Shown here piece by piece: positions 1 to 6,237 of a DNA stretch of 11,240 nucleotides. Source of the DNA: JAUVAV01 sp965371665 (GTDB lineage: Bacteria; Oederibacteriota; JAAXVQ01; JAUVAV01); assembly GCA_965371665.1 (NCBI GenBank), contig CBDUZI010000100.1, forward strand, positions 1 through 11,240, read 5' to 3'. The notes under the pieces were generated by a model, which was not told the origin of the DNA, did no database searches, and saw only the letters and a program-made list of their open reading frames with translations. Numbering within the stretch: the first letter of the stretch is position 1; each line of letters begins with the position of its first letter. The translations under genes were made by a program, and so were the position numbers.

Positions 1-54
1 CCCTGCCCCCTTTACAAAAGGGGGAGAATGACTTAAGTCCGACAGGCTCCTAGG
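1..54. repeat. Partial copy of repeat family I (AGGAGCCTGTCGGA-ended element), cut by window start
   Basis: This stretch is the reverse complement of 5207-5260 with only three mismatches over 54 bases. It contains a C5/G5 hairpin (CCCCCTTT...AAAAGGGGG) followed by the family end TCCGACAGGCTCCTAGG. The outer end of the element is at about 54; the rest lies before the window. It is read from sequence comparison within the window only. A short non-coding mobile element (MITE) is the likely explanation. Confidence 0.75.
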
Positions 55-110
55 AATGTAAGCTCTCATTTTTGTCTCTCAACCTTAAAATATTTGCTGT
101 TTTCTTCTTT

Positions 111-138
111 TTTACTTCCTAAGATAAATTTTTATGAT
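111..138 (+). promoter_or_regulatory. Possible weak sigma-70 promoter for the DUF2914 gene
   Basis: TTTACT (111-116) and TATGAT (133-138) are separated by 16 bases, upstream of the GTG start at 205. The -10 box has five of six consensus bases and the -35 box four of six. The surrounding AT-rich stretch could produce such matches by chance, so this is a weak call. Confidence 0.3.
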
Positions 139-204
139 ATAAGGGTACATGTTTGAGTAATGCCGCTTGCGTTTACGCAGGCAATAATCAAAAGGGGGAT
201 TTCT

Positions 205-804
205 GTGAAAAAGCTTTTCAGTCTTCTCATGGTTGCATTATTTGCAGGTTGCATGGTCGCAGCCAACAGCCTGGCATCTGAGACTAAAGCCGCAGAAGCT
301 AAACCAGTAGCCGCCGGTAGTGAAGCCAAGCCAGCAGAAGCTAAACCAGTAGCAGCCGGTAGTGAAGCCAAGCCAGCAGAAGCTAAACCAGTAGCAGCCG
401 GTAGTGAAGCCAAACCAGCAGAAGCTAAACCAGTAGCAACCGGTAGTGAAGCCAAACCAGCAGAAGCTCCGGCTCCCACCGATGCTTCTCTCGAAATCAT
501 TGAAATTGCTATTGCTAAAAATATTGAGAACCGCGAACCCCAGGAAGCGGCGGACACGTTTGTTTCTGATGTAGAACGCGTTTACTGCTACACCAAAATC
601 ACAGGCGGCAAAGAAGGCGATTTCCTTACCCATCGTTGGAAAAAAGGAGATCAGGTCATGGCAGAAGTTTCACTCAAAGTGAATGCTTCCCCCTGGCGCA
701 CCTACAGTTCCAAAGCCATCATGCAAGAATGGACCGGCTCCTGGTCTGTTGAAATCCTGCAAGGGGATGTTGTTTTGAAAACGAAAGAATTTACTGTTCA
801 ATAA
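205..804 (+). CDS. Exported DUF2914 domain protein with four 14-residue Ala/Pro/Glu/Lys repeats
   Basis: A 199-residue protein. I chose the GTG at 205 over an in-frame ATG at 160 because AAAGGGGGA lies 6 bases before it and the protein then begins with a normal export signal (MKKLFSLLMVALFAGC). The LFAGC at residues 12-16 resembles a lipobox, although Phe at -3 is atypical, so it may be a lipoprotein or may be cut after NSLA near residue 24. Residues 33-88 are four copies of a 14-residue unit (KPVAAGSEAKPAEA), probably an extended linker crossing the periplasm or wall. Residues about 121-199 match the DUF2914 pattern: Tyr/Cys-Tyr-Thr-Lys, then LTHRWKKG, then SPWRTYSSKAI, then a Trp-containing strand and a final EFTVQ. 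The family's function is not known to me; it is usually found at the C-terminus of exported proteins. The gene stands alone, converging on the response regulator gene. Confidence 0.88.
   Translation: MKKLFSLLMVALFAGCMVAANSLASETKAAEAKPVAAGSEAKPAEAKPVAAGSEAKPAEAKPVAAGSEAKPAEAKPVATGSEAKPAEAPAPTDASLEIIEIAIAKNIENREPQEAADTFVSDVERVYCYTKITGGKEGDFLTHRWKKGDQVMAEVSLKVNASPWRTYSSKAIMQEWTGSWSVEILQGDVVLKTKEFTVQ
301..468 (+). repeat. Four tandem 42-bp repeats inside the DUF2914 gene
   Basis: Four complete 42-base units at 301-342, 343-384, 385-426 and 427-468, differing from each other at only a few positions. A 12-base partial unit (GCCGCAGAAGCT) precedes them. The unit is 14 codons, so gain or loss of copies keeps the reading frame and changes linker length only. 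The near identity at synonymous sites points to recent duplication by slippage or unequal recombination. Confidence 0.95.
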
Positions 805-819
805 TTTTTGTTTACGCTT

Positions 820-858
820 AAACCCCGCTGGTTTTTTGAAAACCAGCGGGGTTTTTAT
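820..858 (+). terminator. Rho-independent terminator, possibly bidirectional
   Basis: A perfect 16-bp stem (820-835 with 839-854) with a 3-base loop (TTG) and a core of CCCCGCTGG/CCAGCGGGG. It is followed on the plus strand by TTTTTATTT. It lies just after the DUF2914 stop codon and just beyond the stop of the response regulator gene on the minus strand. It probably ends plus-strand transcription and may also serve the convergent operon, where the T-run is shorter. Confidence 0.9.
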
Positions 859-1277
859 TTAACCGGAAAACCTTTATGTCGGCTCTGTTTAAGATAACCT
901 TCCACTTCCCGGGGAAATGTCCGGGTATTAATCGGCTTGGTAATTACCCCGATACAGCCTGCGCGCTTGGCCTTTTTCTGGTCGTCGGGCATGACATAGG
1001 CAGTCATGGCTACAACCGGGAGCGCCTGCAATCTCTTATTCCGCCTGATTGCCCGCGCTAAAACGTAACCGCCGACTTTCGGCAGTTGCAGGTCTAACAG
1101 TATCAGATCCGGGATCTCGGTTTTTAATCGTTGCCAACACGTCTCGGCATCAATAGCTTCCTCTACTTGGTAACCATATGCTTGGAGCAGATCCCGCACT
1201 AACTCCATGTTCATGGGGTTATCTTCCACCACCAAAATTCGCGACGCTCTTTTTTCCGGCCCGTCCGCCCGCTTCAT
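855..1277 (-). CDS. Single-domain response regulator (CheY/DivK-type receiver)
   Basis: A 140-residue protein made of one receiver domain with no output domain. The expected residues are all present: acidic pair ED (18-19), phospho-acceptor Asp62 in LILLDLQLP, Thr92 in VAMTAY, and Lys114 in ITKP. Its start codon overlaps the stop of the upstream histidine kinase gene (ATGA), with GGAGGAG 8 bases before it, so the two are translationally coupled and the kinase is the obvious phosphodonor. With no DNA-binding or enzymatic domain it must act by protein contact or as a relay intermediate. The output is not visible here. The stop codon abuts the hairpin terminator, so this is the last gene of the operon. 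Confidence 0.95.
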   Translation of the reverse strand: MKRADGPEKRASRILVVEDNPMNMELVRDLLQAYGYQVEEAIDAETCWQRLKTEIPDLILLDLQLPKVGGYVLARAIRRNKRLQALPVVAMTAYVMPDDQKKAKRAGCIGVITKPINTRTFPREVEGYLKQSRHKGFPVK

Positions 1278-2731
1278 ATCTGATTCTCCTCCTGGTCATC
1301 TTCCTCGGGTTTGCTGGCCTTCTCAGGCAATACTACAAAAACCGTGGTTCCCTGACCTTGCGCGCTTTGGATCCAAATTTGTCCTCCATGCAAATGCACC
1401 AGCTTCCGGGTAAGCGCCAATCCCAAACCGGTTCCTTCTTGGCTCCGCCGGCGGGTCTGCTCGGTCTGTTCGAATTCTTCAAATATCCGCGTCTGCTCCT
1501 CCGGCTTTATCCCAATACCGGTATCCCTCACTTGCAGCAAGAGGGAATCCTCGGAGACTACAAAAGCTTCGGTTCCCGGCCCGCCGTCAAAAGCGTGGCC
1601 CTTGGGTATTTCTCCCAGCGTAATGGTAACCCCGCCTTTTTCATCCGTGAATTTAATGGCATTGGAAAGTAAATTATACAGGATTTGCTTAACCTTGGCG
1701 GCATCGCCATGTATGATTACGTTAGGACAAAGCTGCGATTTTAATTCAATATTTTTTTTATACGCCAGCGTCTTAATCACGCTTTGCACTTCGTCAATAA
1801 CCCGATTGATGGAATAAGGCTCAATCAACAGCTTCATTTTGCCCGCTTCCACCTTGCTAATATCCAGTATATTATTGATCAGCTGGAGCAAATGCCGTCC
1901 CGAAGCTAAAATGTTGGAAATATATTTTTCCTGGCGTTCATTCAAATCGCCGAACATTTTATCCTTGAGCACTTCCGCAAAACCGAGAATACTGTTCATG
2001 GGAGTTCTTAACTCGTGTGACATGCTGGCCAGAAACTCTGATTTCATCCGGGAGGTCTTCTCCAACTGCTCGTTCATGCCGATTAAACTTTCCTTTTGGA
2101 ATTGCAGCTCTTCGGAAGTCTCATAAAGTCTAAGGTTCTTTTCCACCACTTCCCGGGTCCTTTCCTTTATAACATTCTCTTTCTGCCGGTTGAGTTCCTT
2201 AAGATCTTCGGCTAATTTTGATTTTTCCTGCGCTATTCTGCTTTTATCCTTAATAATCGTCTCCAGACTTTGGTAGGAATTCTCCAATTGTTTTACCATT
2301 ACCCGGAACTCATCCGCCAATTGCTCAATTTCGTCGTTGGTCTGCACCCTTAACTCCAGATCACCGCCCCGGCGAAAGCGGCGGTCAGGGGGCAGCCCGC
2401 TCTTATCCCAGCTCTCATGTTCCCGGGCCACGGTTTTAACCGCCCGGGCCAGGCGCTGGATGGGCACCACTATAATCCGGGATAAATACAGGGCCAGCAG
2501 ACTACCGGTAAATAGAAAAACGAGGACTAACCCTATAACCGTTCCCAGAGAATGCCTGACTTCCTGATAAAAAAGGACGCAAAATACCAGGGACATCATC
2601 AGTACCAGTAGGGTAATTCCTACTGTAAATTTTCGGGTTAAGCCGGTCTTAATCTGCGGAGGCTCAGACTGGTCGGCCCCCGGCCTCCGGCGTTCCTCAG
2701 GCTTTGGCTGGGCTGAGTTTTGATTCGTCAC
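1274..2731 (-). CDS. Membrane sensor histidine kinase with HAMP and a very short periplasmic loop
   Basis: Read from a GTG at 2731 this is 485 residues. An in-frame GTG at 2845 would extend it by 38 residues over the end of mlaD, but that extension has no well-spaced ribosome site and looks non-coding, whereas AGGGAG lies 11 bases before 2731. Two membrane helices (about 35-55 and 63-86) enclose a loop of only about 7 residues, so there is no periplasmic sensor domain. A HAMP-like region follows (about 84-148), then a long coiled coil (149-228). The HisKA domain has His239 in SHELRTP. The ATPase domain has the N-box NLLSNAIKF (353-361), G1 DTGIGI (403-408), F-box (416-420) and G2 GTGLGL (433-438). 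All catalytic motifs are intact. It lies downstream of mlaD and overlaps the response regulator gene by 4 bp. The signal is probably sensed within the membrane; a link with lipid state is inference from the neighbours. Confidence 0.95.
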   Translation of the reverse strand: MTNQNSAQPKPEERRRPGADQSEPPQIKTGLTRKFTVGITLLVLMMSLVFCVLFYQEVRHSLGTVIGLVLVFLFTGSLLALYLSRIIVVPIQRLARAVKTVAREHESWDKSGLPPDRRFRRGGDLELRVQTNDEIEQLADEFRVMVKQLENSYQSLETIIKDKSRIAQEKSKLAEDLKELNRQKENVIKERTREVVEKNLRLYETSEELQFQKESLIGMNEQLEKTSRMKSEFLASMSHELRTPMNSILGFAEVLKDKMFGDLNERQEKYISNILASGRHLLQLINNILDISKVEAGKMKLLIEPYSINRVIDEVQSVIKTLAYKKNIELKSQLCPNVIIHGDAAKVKQILYNLLSNAIKFTDEKGGVTITLGEIPKGHAFDGGPGTEAFVVSEDSLLLQVRDTGIGIKPEEQTRIFEEFEQTEQTRRRSQEGTGLGLALTRKLVHLHGGQIWIQSAQGQGTTVFVVLPEKASKPEEDDQEENQI

Positions 2732-2819
2732 AACAGTATTAGCTCCCTTTTCGGCGGGCGAATGTACTTCTGGCCGATATCTATTATATTCTATACTATG
2801 GGCTTTTAAAAACCTTATA

Positions 2820-3242
2820 TTACTGTTTTCCCCAAATACTCCCACCCGCCTTGATTATGGGCTTTTCTATACTTCCCATGGAAACTTCTATATATTTATC
2901 GCCTATGATGCCGGAACTTTCCAGATAGGCCGTTGAATCCGAACGAATCCGGGATTGGACGCTCTTTTTAATCCCCACCGTTACAATTAAATGATAATCA
3001 TCTGTTTGGGGGGCGAATTTAATACTTTTAACATATCCCACCGGCACCCCGGCTAACTTGACAGGCGCTCCAAGATTAATCCCTTTGGCATTATAAAAAA
3101 GGATCTGCATGGTATATTTAGGTTCAAACAGACCGGTTTTTCCCCGTACCATAAAAAGACCAATTGCCAATAAGGCCATTATCCCCAGAAAAAACGCACC
3201 CACTCTTACGCTGATTGCATACCGTGATTGCAGTTCGAACAT
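2820..3242 (-). CDS. mlaD: MlaD-like Mce-domain substrate-binding protein
   Basis: A 140-residue protein with one N-terminal membrane anchor (about residues 10-30) and a single Mce/MlaD domain (about 38-120). It has the family's typical strings: YNAKGINLGAPVKLAGVPVGYVKSI and, near the end, SSGIIGDKYIEVSMGS. In known systems the Mce domain forms a hexameric ring on the periplasmic face of the MlaE permease and guides lipid between membranes. The protein is short, having little beyond the Mce domain, but appears complete. The ATG at 3242 has AGGAGG 4 bases upstream. It is separated from mlaF by 261 bases holding a repeat element, so it may depend on read-through from mlaE or on its own promoter. 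The two-component genes follow downstream. Confidence 0.92.
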   Translation of the reverse strand: MFELQSRYAISVRVGAFFLGIMALLAIGLFMVRGKTGLFEPKYTMQILFYNAKGINLGAPVKLAGVPVGYVKSIKFAPQTDDYHLIVTVGIKKSVQSRIRSDSTAYLESSGIIGDKYIEVSMGSIEKPIIKAGGSIWGKQ

Positions 3243-3298
3243 CTTCCCTCCTATTCTCCGGCCAGGCGCCGTGTCTTTTTCGTTCCCGGCCTTCTATT

Positions 3299-3484
3299 TA
3301 GTTCCTGTTGTGGAAAGACTTTTTTAACGGACTCCCCCCGCGTTTTGTCATTCTGAGCCGAAGGCGAAGAATCTCCAAGAGACCTGATATTTCAGACGTT
3401 GCCGTGGAGATTCCTCACTACGTTCGGAATGACGAACTTAAGAAAACACGCTACCGCAACGGAAACTATTTAGTTTCTGTTGCG
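3299..3484. repeat. MITE-like element inserted between mlaF and mlaD
   Basis: The core (3347-3433) starts with GTCATTCTGAGCCGAAGG and ends with the inverted arm CACTACGTTCGGAATGAC, a well-known intergenic repeat type. It sits inside weaker outer inverted ends: TAGTTCCTGTTGTGG at 3299-3313, and TAGTTTCCGTTGCGG on the minus strand reading down from about 3469. A third copy of that end, TAGTTTCTGTTGCG, follows directly at 3471-3484 and makes a 28-base near-perfect hairpin with its neighbour (3456-3483). The element fills most of the 261-base gap and carries no open reading frame I can support. The nested ends suggest more than one insertion or rearrangement. Confidence 0.75.
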
Positions 3485-3503
3485 AAAAGGCGAGTTTCGC
3501 TTT

Positions 3504-4232
3504 TCAGTTCTCCCCCTTAATAAACTTCTGTATAATTTCCGTATCCGCTTGCTGGAATTCATCTGCGGTCCCTTGGAAAACCACCCGGCCTTTATGTAAG
3601 AATGCGACAAAATCCGCAATTTTCAGAGCTGCTGCCAGATCGTGCGTAACGACGACAGAGGTCGTGCCTTGATGGCTTTGCAATGACTTGATTAATTTAC
3701 AGATAGAATTGGTTTTTCCCGGATCAAGACCGGCGGTTGGTTCATCATACAATATTATTTGCGGTTCCATAGAGAGGGTGCGTGCCAAGGCCGCCCGTTT
3801 CTTCATTCCTCCGCTTAATTCATTGGGATATTTATTGATTTTTCCAGCTTCCAGATGAACCTCGGCCATCTTTTTTAGCGCCCGGGCATGGAAATCCGCC
3901 TCCGACAGACGGTTATGTTCATACAAAGGCAGCACGATATTTTCGCCCACCGTCATAAAATCAAATAAGGCGTTTTCCTGAAAAAGCATGCCGATTTTAT
4001 CCCTGACCCGCCTAAGGTCCTTTTCCCGTAAATTAGTAATCTCCTCCTGGTTTATATAAACTCTCCCGGAATCCGGTTTCTCCAGCCCTATAATTTGCCG
4101 CAGCAGGACGCTTTTCCCCACCCCGCTCTCGCCTAAAACCACAAAAATTTTTCCCGTGGGAATGTGCAGGTTTATATCGCTTAAAACCATGGCTCCATCA
4201 TAAGACTTGTATAATTCTTCTATCTTGATCAA
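3504..4232 (-). CDS. mlaF: MlaF-like ATP-binding protein of the Mla/Mce lipid ABC transporter
   Basis: A 242-residue ABC ATPase. Visible motifs are Walker A GESGVGKS (34-41), Q-loop Gln85 in LFQENALFD, signature LSGGMKKR (139-146), Walker B IILYDEP with Glu164, and H-loop His197 in VVTHD. SGGMKKRAALAR and the FQENALFD string are characteristic of the MlaF/MkL branch. It powers the MlaE permease from the cytoplasm. The start is a TTG at 4232, supported by GGAGG five bases upstream. It begins 16 bases after mlaE, consistent with one transcript. No mlaB (STAS subunit) is present nearby. Confidence 0.95.
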   Translation of the reverse strand: MIKIEELYKSYDGAMVLSDINLHIPTGKIFVVLGESGVGKSVLLRQIIGLEKPDSGRVYINQEEITNLREKDLRRVRDKIGMLFQENALFDFMTVGENIVLPLYEHNRLSEADFHARALKKMAEVHLEAGKINKYPNELSGGMKKRAALARTLSMEPQIILYDEPTAGLDPGKTNSICKLIKSLQSHQGTTSVVVTHDLAAALKIADFVAFLHKGRVVFQGTADEFQQADTEIIQKFIKGEN

Positions 4233-4248
4233 AAAAACCTCCGTCTGA

Positions 4249-5031
4249 TTACAAAACCAGAATAAACAGTTTGGTTAAAAAAAAGTCGGAAATTAAAATC
4301 AGAGTTGAAGCCGTTACTACGGAATTAGTCGTAAACCTTCCCACCCCTTCTGTTCCGCCGACTGTGGTCAAGCCCTTGAAACATCCCACTACCGCGATAA
4401 TGACGGCAAAAACCTCGGCTTTTAAAAGACCGCTAAACAAGTCCTTTAACTCGAAAGCGTCCAGGGTGGCCGCAATATATGCGCTGGAGGAAATATTTTT
4501 ATGAAATACCGCGATGCCATAACCGCCTAAAATCCCGGTAAAATCCGCGATCAACACCAAAGCCGGCAGGCAGATTGCCAGGGCCAATCCGCGCGGCACC
4601 ACCAGAAAAGAGATGGGATTAATATTCAAAGCCCGCAAAGCGCGGATTTGCTCGGTTACCTGCATGGAGCCGATCTCCGCCGTAAAACGCGCGCCGATCC
4701 GGCCTACCATCATCAAGGAAGCAAAGATAGGCCCTAATTCCCGCAACATCGAAACACATACAATCTTTGCCACCAGGGACCGGGCTCCCAGCCTCCCCAG
4801 CTCATCCTGTATTTGCAAAGCCAGTACCATGCCGACAAACAGTGAAATTAAACCGACAATAGGGATGGAACCCACGCCGATATCCCTGATTTTCAAGAGC
4901 AGGGGATACTTTTTAAAAGAAAATGTAAAAATGTAAACCAGGCTTTCCGCCAATAAAATAAGGGCCTCGCCGGTATTAGAGATAAATCCGATTAATTTTT
5001 TATCGAGTTGCTTAATCCGGTTTTGTAACAT
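4249..5031 (-). CDS. mlaE: MlaE-like permease of the Mla/Mce lipid ABC transporter
   Basis: The ATG at 5031, preceded by AAAGGAG at 5-base spacing, gives 260 residues, the usual length for MlaE. An in-frame TTG at 5070 lacks such a site and its extra residues are not typical. The protein has an N-terminal amphipathic region, then five or so membrane helices. The hallmark stretch MLRELGPIFASLMMVGRIGA followed by AEIGSM and TEQIRAL identifies the family. It acts in the inner membrane as a dimer with MlaF and the MlaD ring. It is the first gene of the minus-strand run. The 357 bases upstream are filled by two repeat elements and I see no convincing promoter there, so the promoter may lie inside a repeat, or transcription may come from the tolC unit. 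Confidence 0.95.
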   Translation of the reverse strand: MLQNRIKQLDKKLIGFISNTGEALILLAESLVYIFTFSFKKYPLLLKIRDIGVGSIPIVGLISLFVGMVLALQIQDELGRLGARSLVAKIVCVSMLRELGPIFASLMMVGRIGARFTAEIGSMQVTEQIRALRALNINPISFLVVPRGLALAICLPALVLIADFTGILGGYGIAVFHKNISSSAYIAATLDAFELKDLFSGLLKAEVFAVIIAVVGCFKGLTTVGGTEGVGRFTTNSVVTASTLILISDFFLTKLFILVL

Positions 5032-5062
5032 TTCTACTCCTTTATCGGCACCTCCCAGGCGC

Positions 5063-5207
5063 TTGAGCAATTAGTCTCTTTTGTCATACCCGCATGTAGT
5101 AAGCGGGTATCCAGTGACTTATAATTCCTTTAAAATTAAAACCTCTGGATTCCCGATAAGAGCATTCGGGAATGACAACCTATAAAACCGACTAATTGCA
5201 CAGACTC
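5063..5207. repeat. Repeat family II copy 1 (GTCATACCCGC...CGGGAATGAC element)
   Basis: An inverted-repeat element with core arms at 5083-5115 and about 5143-5176, each with its own internal hairpin (CCCGC...GCGGG and TTCCCGA...TCGGGAA). Outside the core, GCAATTAGTC (5067-5076) is repeated in inverse orientation at 5190-5199. The end at 5063-5087 matches, at about 20 of 25 positions, the end at 8193-8217 of the second copy. The element sits just upstream of mlaE and touches the next repeat at 5207. No coding potential is seen. Confidence 0.8.
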
Positions 5208-5382
5208 CTAGCAGCCTGTCGGATTTTAGTCATTCTCCCCCTTTTGTAAAGGGGGCAGGGGGGATTTAATCAATAAAACGCCCACTTTCATATGCAAAAT
5301 CCCCCTTAATCCCCCTTTTTGAAAAGGGGGAAATTTTCATCATTATATCATAAGTCGACGATAAAGTCCGACAGGCTCCTGG
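5207..5382. repeat. Repeat family I full copy, 176-bp MITE-like element
   Basis: The left end reads CCTAGCAGCCTGTCGGATTTTA. The right end, read on the minus strand from 5382, is CCAGGAGCCTGTCGGACTTTA, matching at 17 of 19 core positions. Two C/G-rich hairpins (CCCCC...GGGGG at about 5236-5256 and 5311-5330) lie inside. Its left 54 bases recur inverted at 1-54, and a diverged copy begins at 11172. Together with 5063-5207 it fills the non-coding stretch 5032-5388. The right end is only 6 bases from the stop codon of the PhnD-like gene, and its hairpins may act as that operon's terminator. Confidence 0.82.
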
Positions 5383-5388
5383 CAGGGG

Positions 5389-6237
5389 TTAAATCCCGGT
5401 TTCAGCTATTAATTTATCATACTCGTGCGGCTTAACCGGGCTCCACCCTTCATACCTGAATATCATAAGCAATTGGCGCCCTTCCGCGCTAGCCGCCTGC
5501 TCCAGCATCTGTTCAGCCAGGATTTCCACCTGGTCCGGAGTGGTTTGACCCTTTAAATAGACAAAAGGATGAAACGGAAATTCCTCCGAGCGATATATTA
5601 CTTTTAAATCCCGGCGCGCCGCCGGATTCAATCTGCACATGCTCGTAAAATCCTTGCCCCAGACCAGGGCGGCTGAGGATGTCTTGTGCATCACATCCAT
5701 CATGGCGGAGTAGGCGTTCCTCGCATACACCAGCTGGTAAGCTTTTTGAATATCGACTTTTTCCCGAAAGACGGCCCAGGAATAAAACCGGTGTGTTCCG
5801 GCATATTGGCTGGTAAGGGAAACCTTCCGGTCCCACAGCTCCCGGGGCGTCCGGAAAGCACTGGTTTTTCGCGTGACCAGCACAATTTGATAAGTATCAC
5901 GGTCATTCACAACCGGTTTCATAAATGGCACAAATTTATATTTTTTTCGCTGCTCTAAAAAAAAACTCATATCCAGCATGGCAAAACCCGTCCGGTGCGT
6001 GTCTAAAAACGTTTTTAGTTTTTCGGGATTTTTAAAAAAATGCGGGACCAGCTTGAAAGGCATTCTGGCATTAAGCCAATCAACAAAGGGCGTCAGGCCG
6101 CCGATGACCTCGTTTTTATCTTCTTCAATATCCGGCCCGAACATCACGAAATGTATTTCCTCCCCAGCCGGCAGGCGGCCGGGCAGGGCCAGACAGAAAA
6201 AGCACACAATAATTATAGGCCAAAATATATTTCTCAT
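5389..6237 (-). CDS. PhnD-like periplasmic substrate-binding protein (orphan)
   Basis: A 282-residue protein with an N-terminal signal peptide (hydrophobic 5-19, likely cleavage near LPAG, residues 22-25). The mature part has the layout of the PhnD/phosphonate-binding family (type II periplasmic binding fold): GGLTPFVDWLNARMPFKLVPHFF near the start, GFAMLDMSFFLE, then RDTYQIVLVTRK and TPRELWDRKVSLTSQYAGTHRFY, and later AALVWGKDF. Family members usually deliver phosphonate, phosphite or other small anions to an ABC importer, but no permease or ATPase gene lies beside it, and related domains also serve as extracytoplasmic sensors. The ATG overlaps the tolC stop codon (ATGA) with no clear ribosome site of its own, so its translation is coupled to tolC. 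The ligand cannot be read from the sequence. Confidence 0.85.
   Translation of the reverse strand: MRNIFWPIIIVCFFCLALPGRLPAGEEIHFVMFGPDIEEDKNEVIGGLTPFVDWLNARMPFKLVPHFFKNPEKLKTFLDTHRTGFAMLDMSFFLEQRKKYKFVPFMKPVVNDRDTYQIVLVTRKTSAFRTPRELWDRKVSLTSQYAGTHRFYSWAVFREKVDIQKAYQLVYARNAYSAMMDVMHKTSSAALVWGKDFTSMCRLNPAARRDLKVIYRSEEFPFHPFVYLKGQTTPDQVEILAEQMLEQAASAEGRQLLMIFRYEGWSPVKPHEYDKLIAETGI

Noticed and set aside
301..468. Regular 42-bp repeats as a possible CRISPR array
   Set aside because: The units are directly adjacent with no spacers and stay in frame within an exported protein gene.
132..633. Two long minus-strand open frames opposite the DUF2914 gene
   Set aside because: Their length comes from the 42-bp repeats being open in several frames; the products are repetitive, and neither has a ribosome site or recognisable domain.
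1178..1672. A 164-residue plus-strand open frame opposite the kinase and regulator genes
   Set aside because: It is antisense to two clearly conserved proteins and its translation has no domain character.
2732..2845. Longer form of the histidine kinase from a GTG at 2845
   Set aside because: The extension overlaps mlaD, has a ribosome-like site too close to the start, and its residues do not resemble a kinase N-terminus; kept only as an alternative.
5032..5388. A small RNA or riboswitch upstream of mlaE
   Set aside because: The strong hairpins here are explained by two repeat elements that recur elsewhere in the window.
5513..5836. Alternative minus-strand frame inside the PhnD-like gene
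   Set aside because: It is a shadow in another frame with low-complexity Gly/Pro content, whereas the main frame gives a complete binding protein with a signal peptide.
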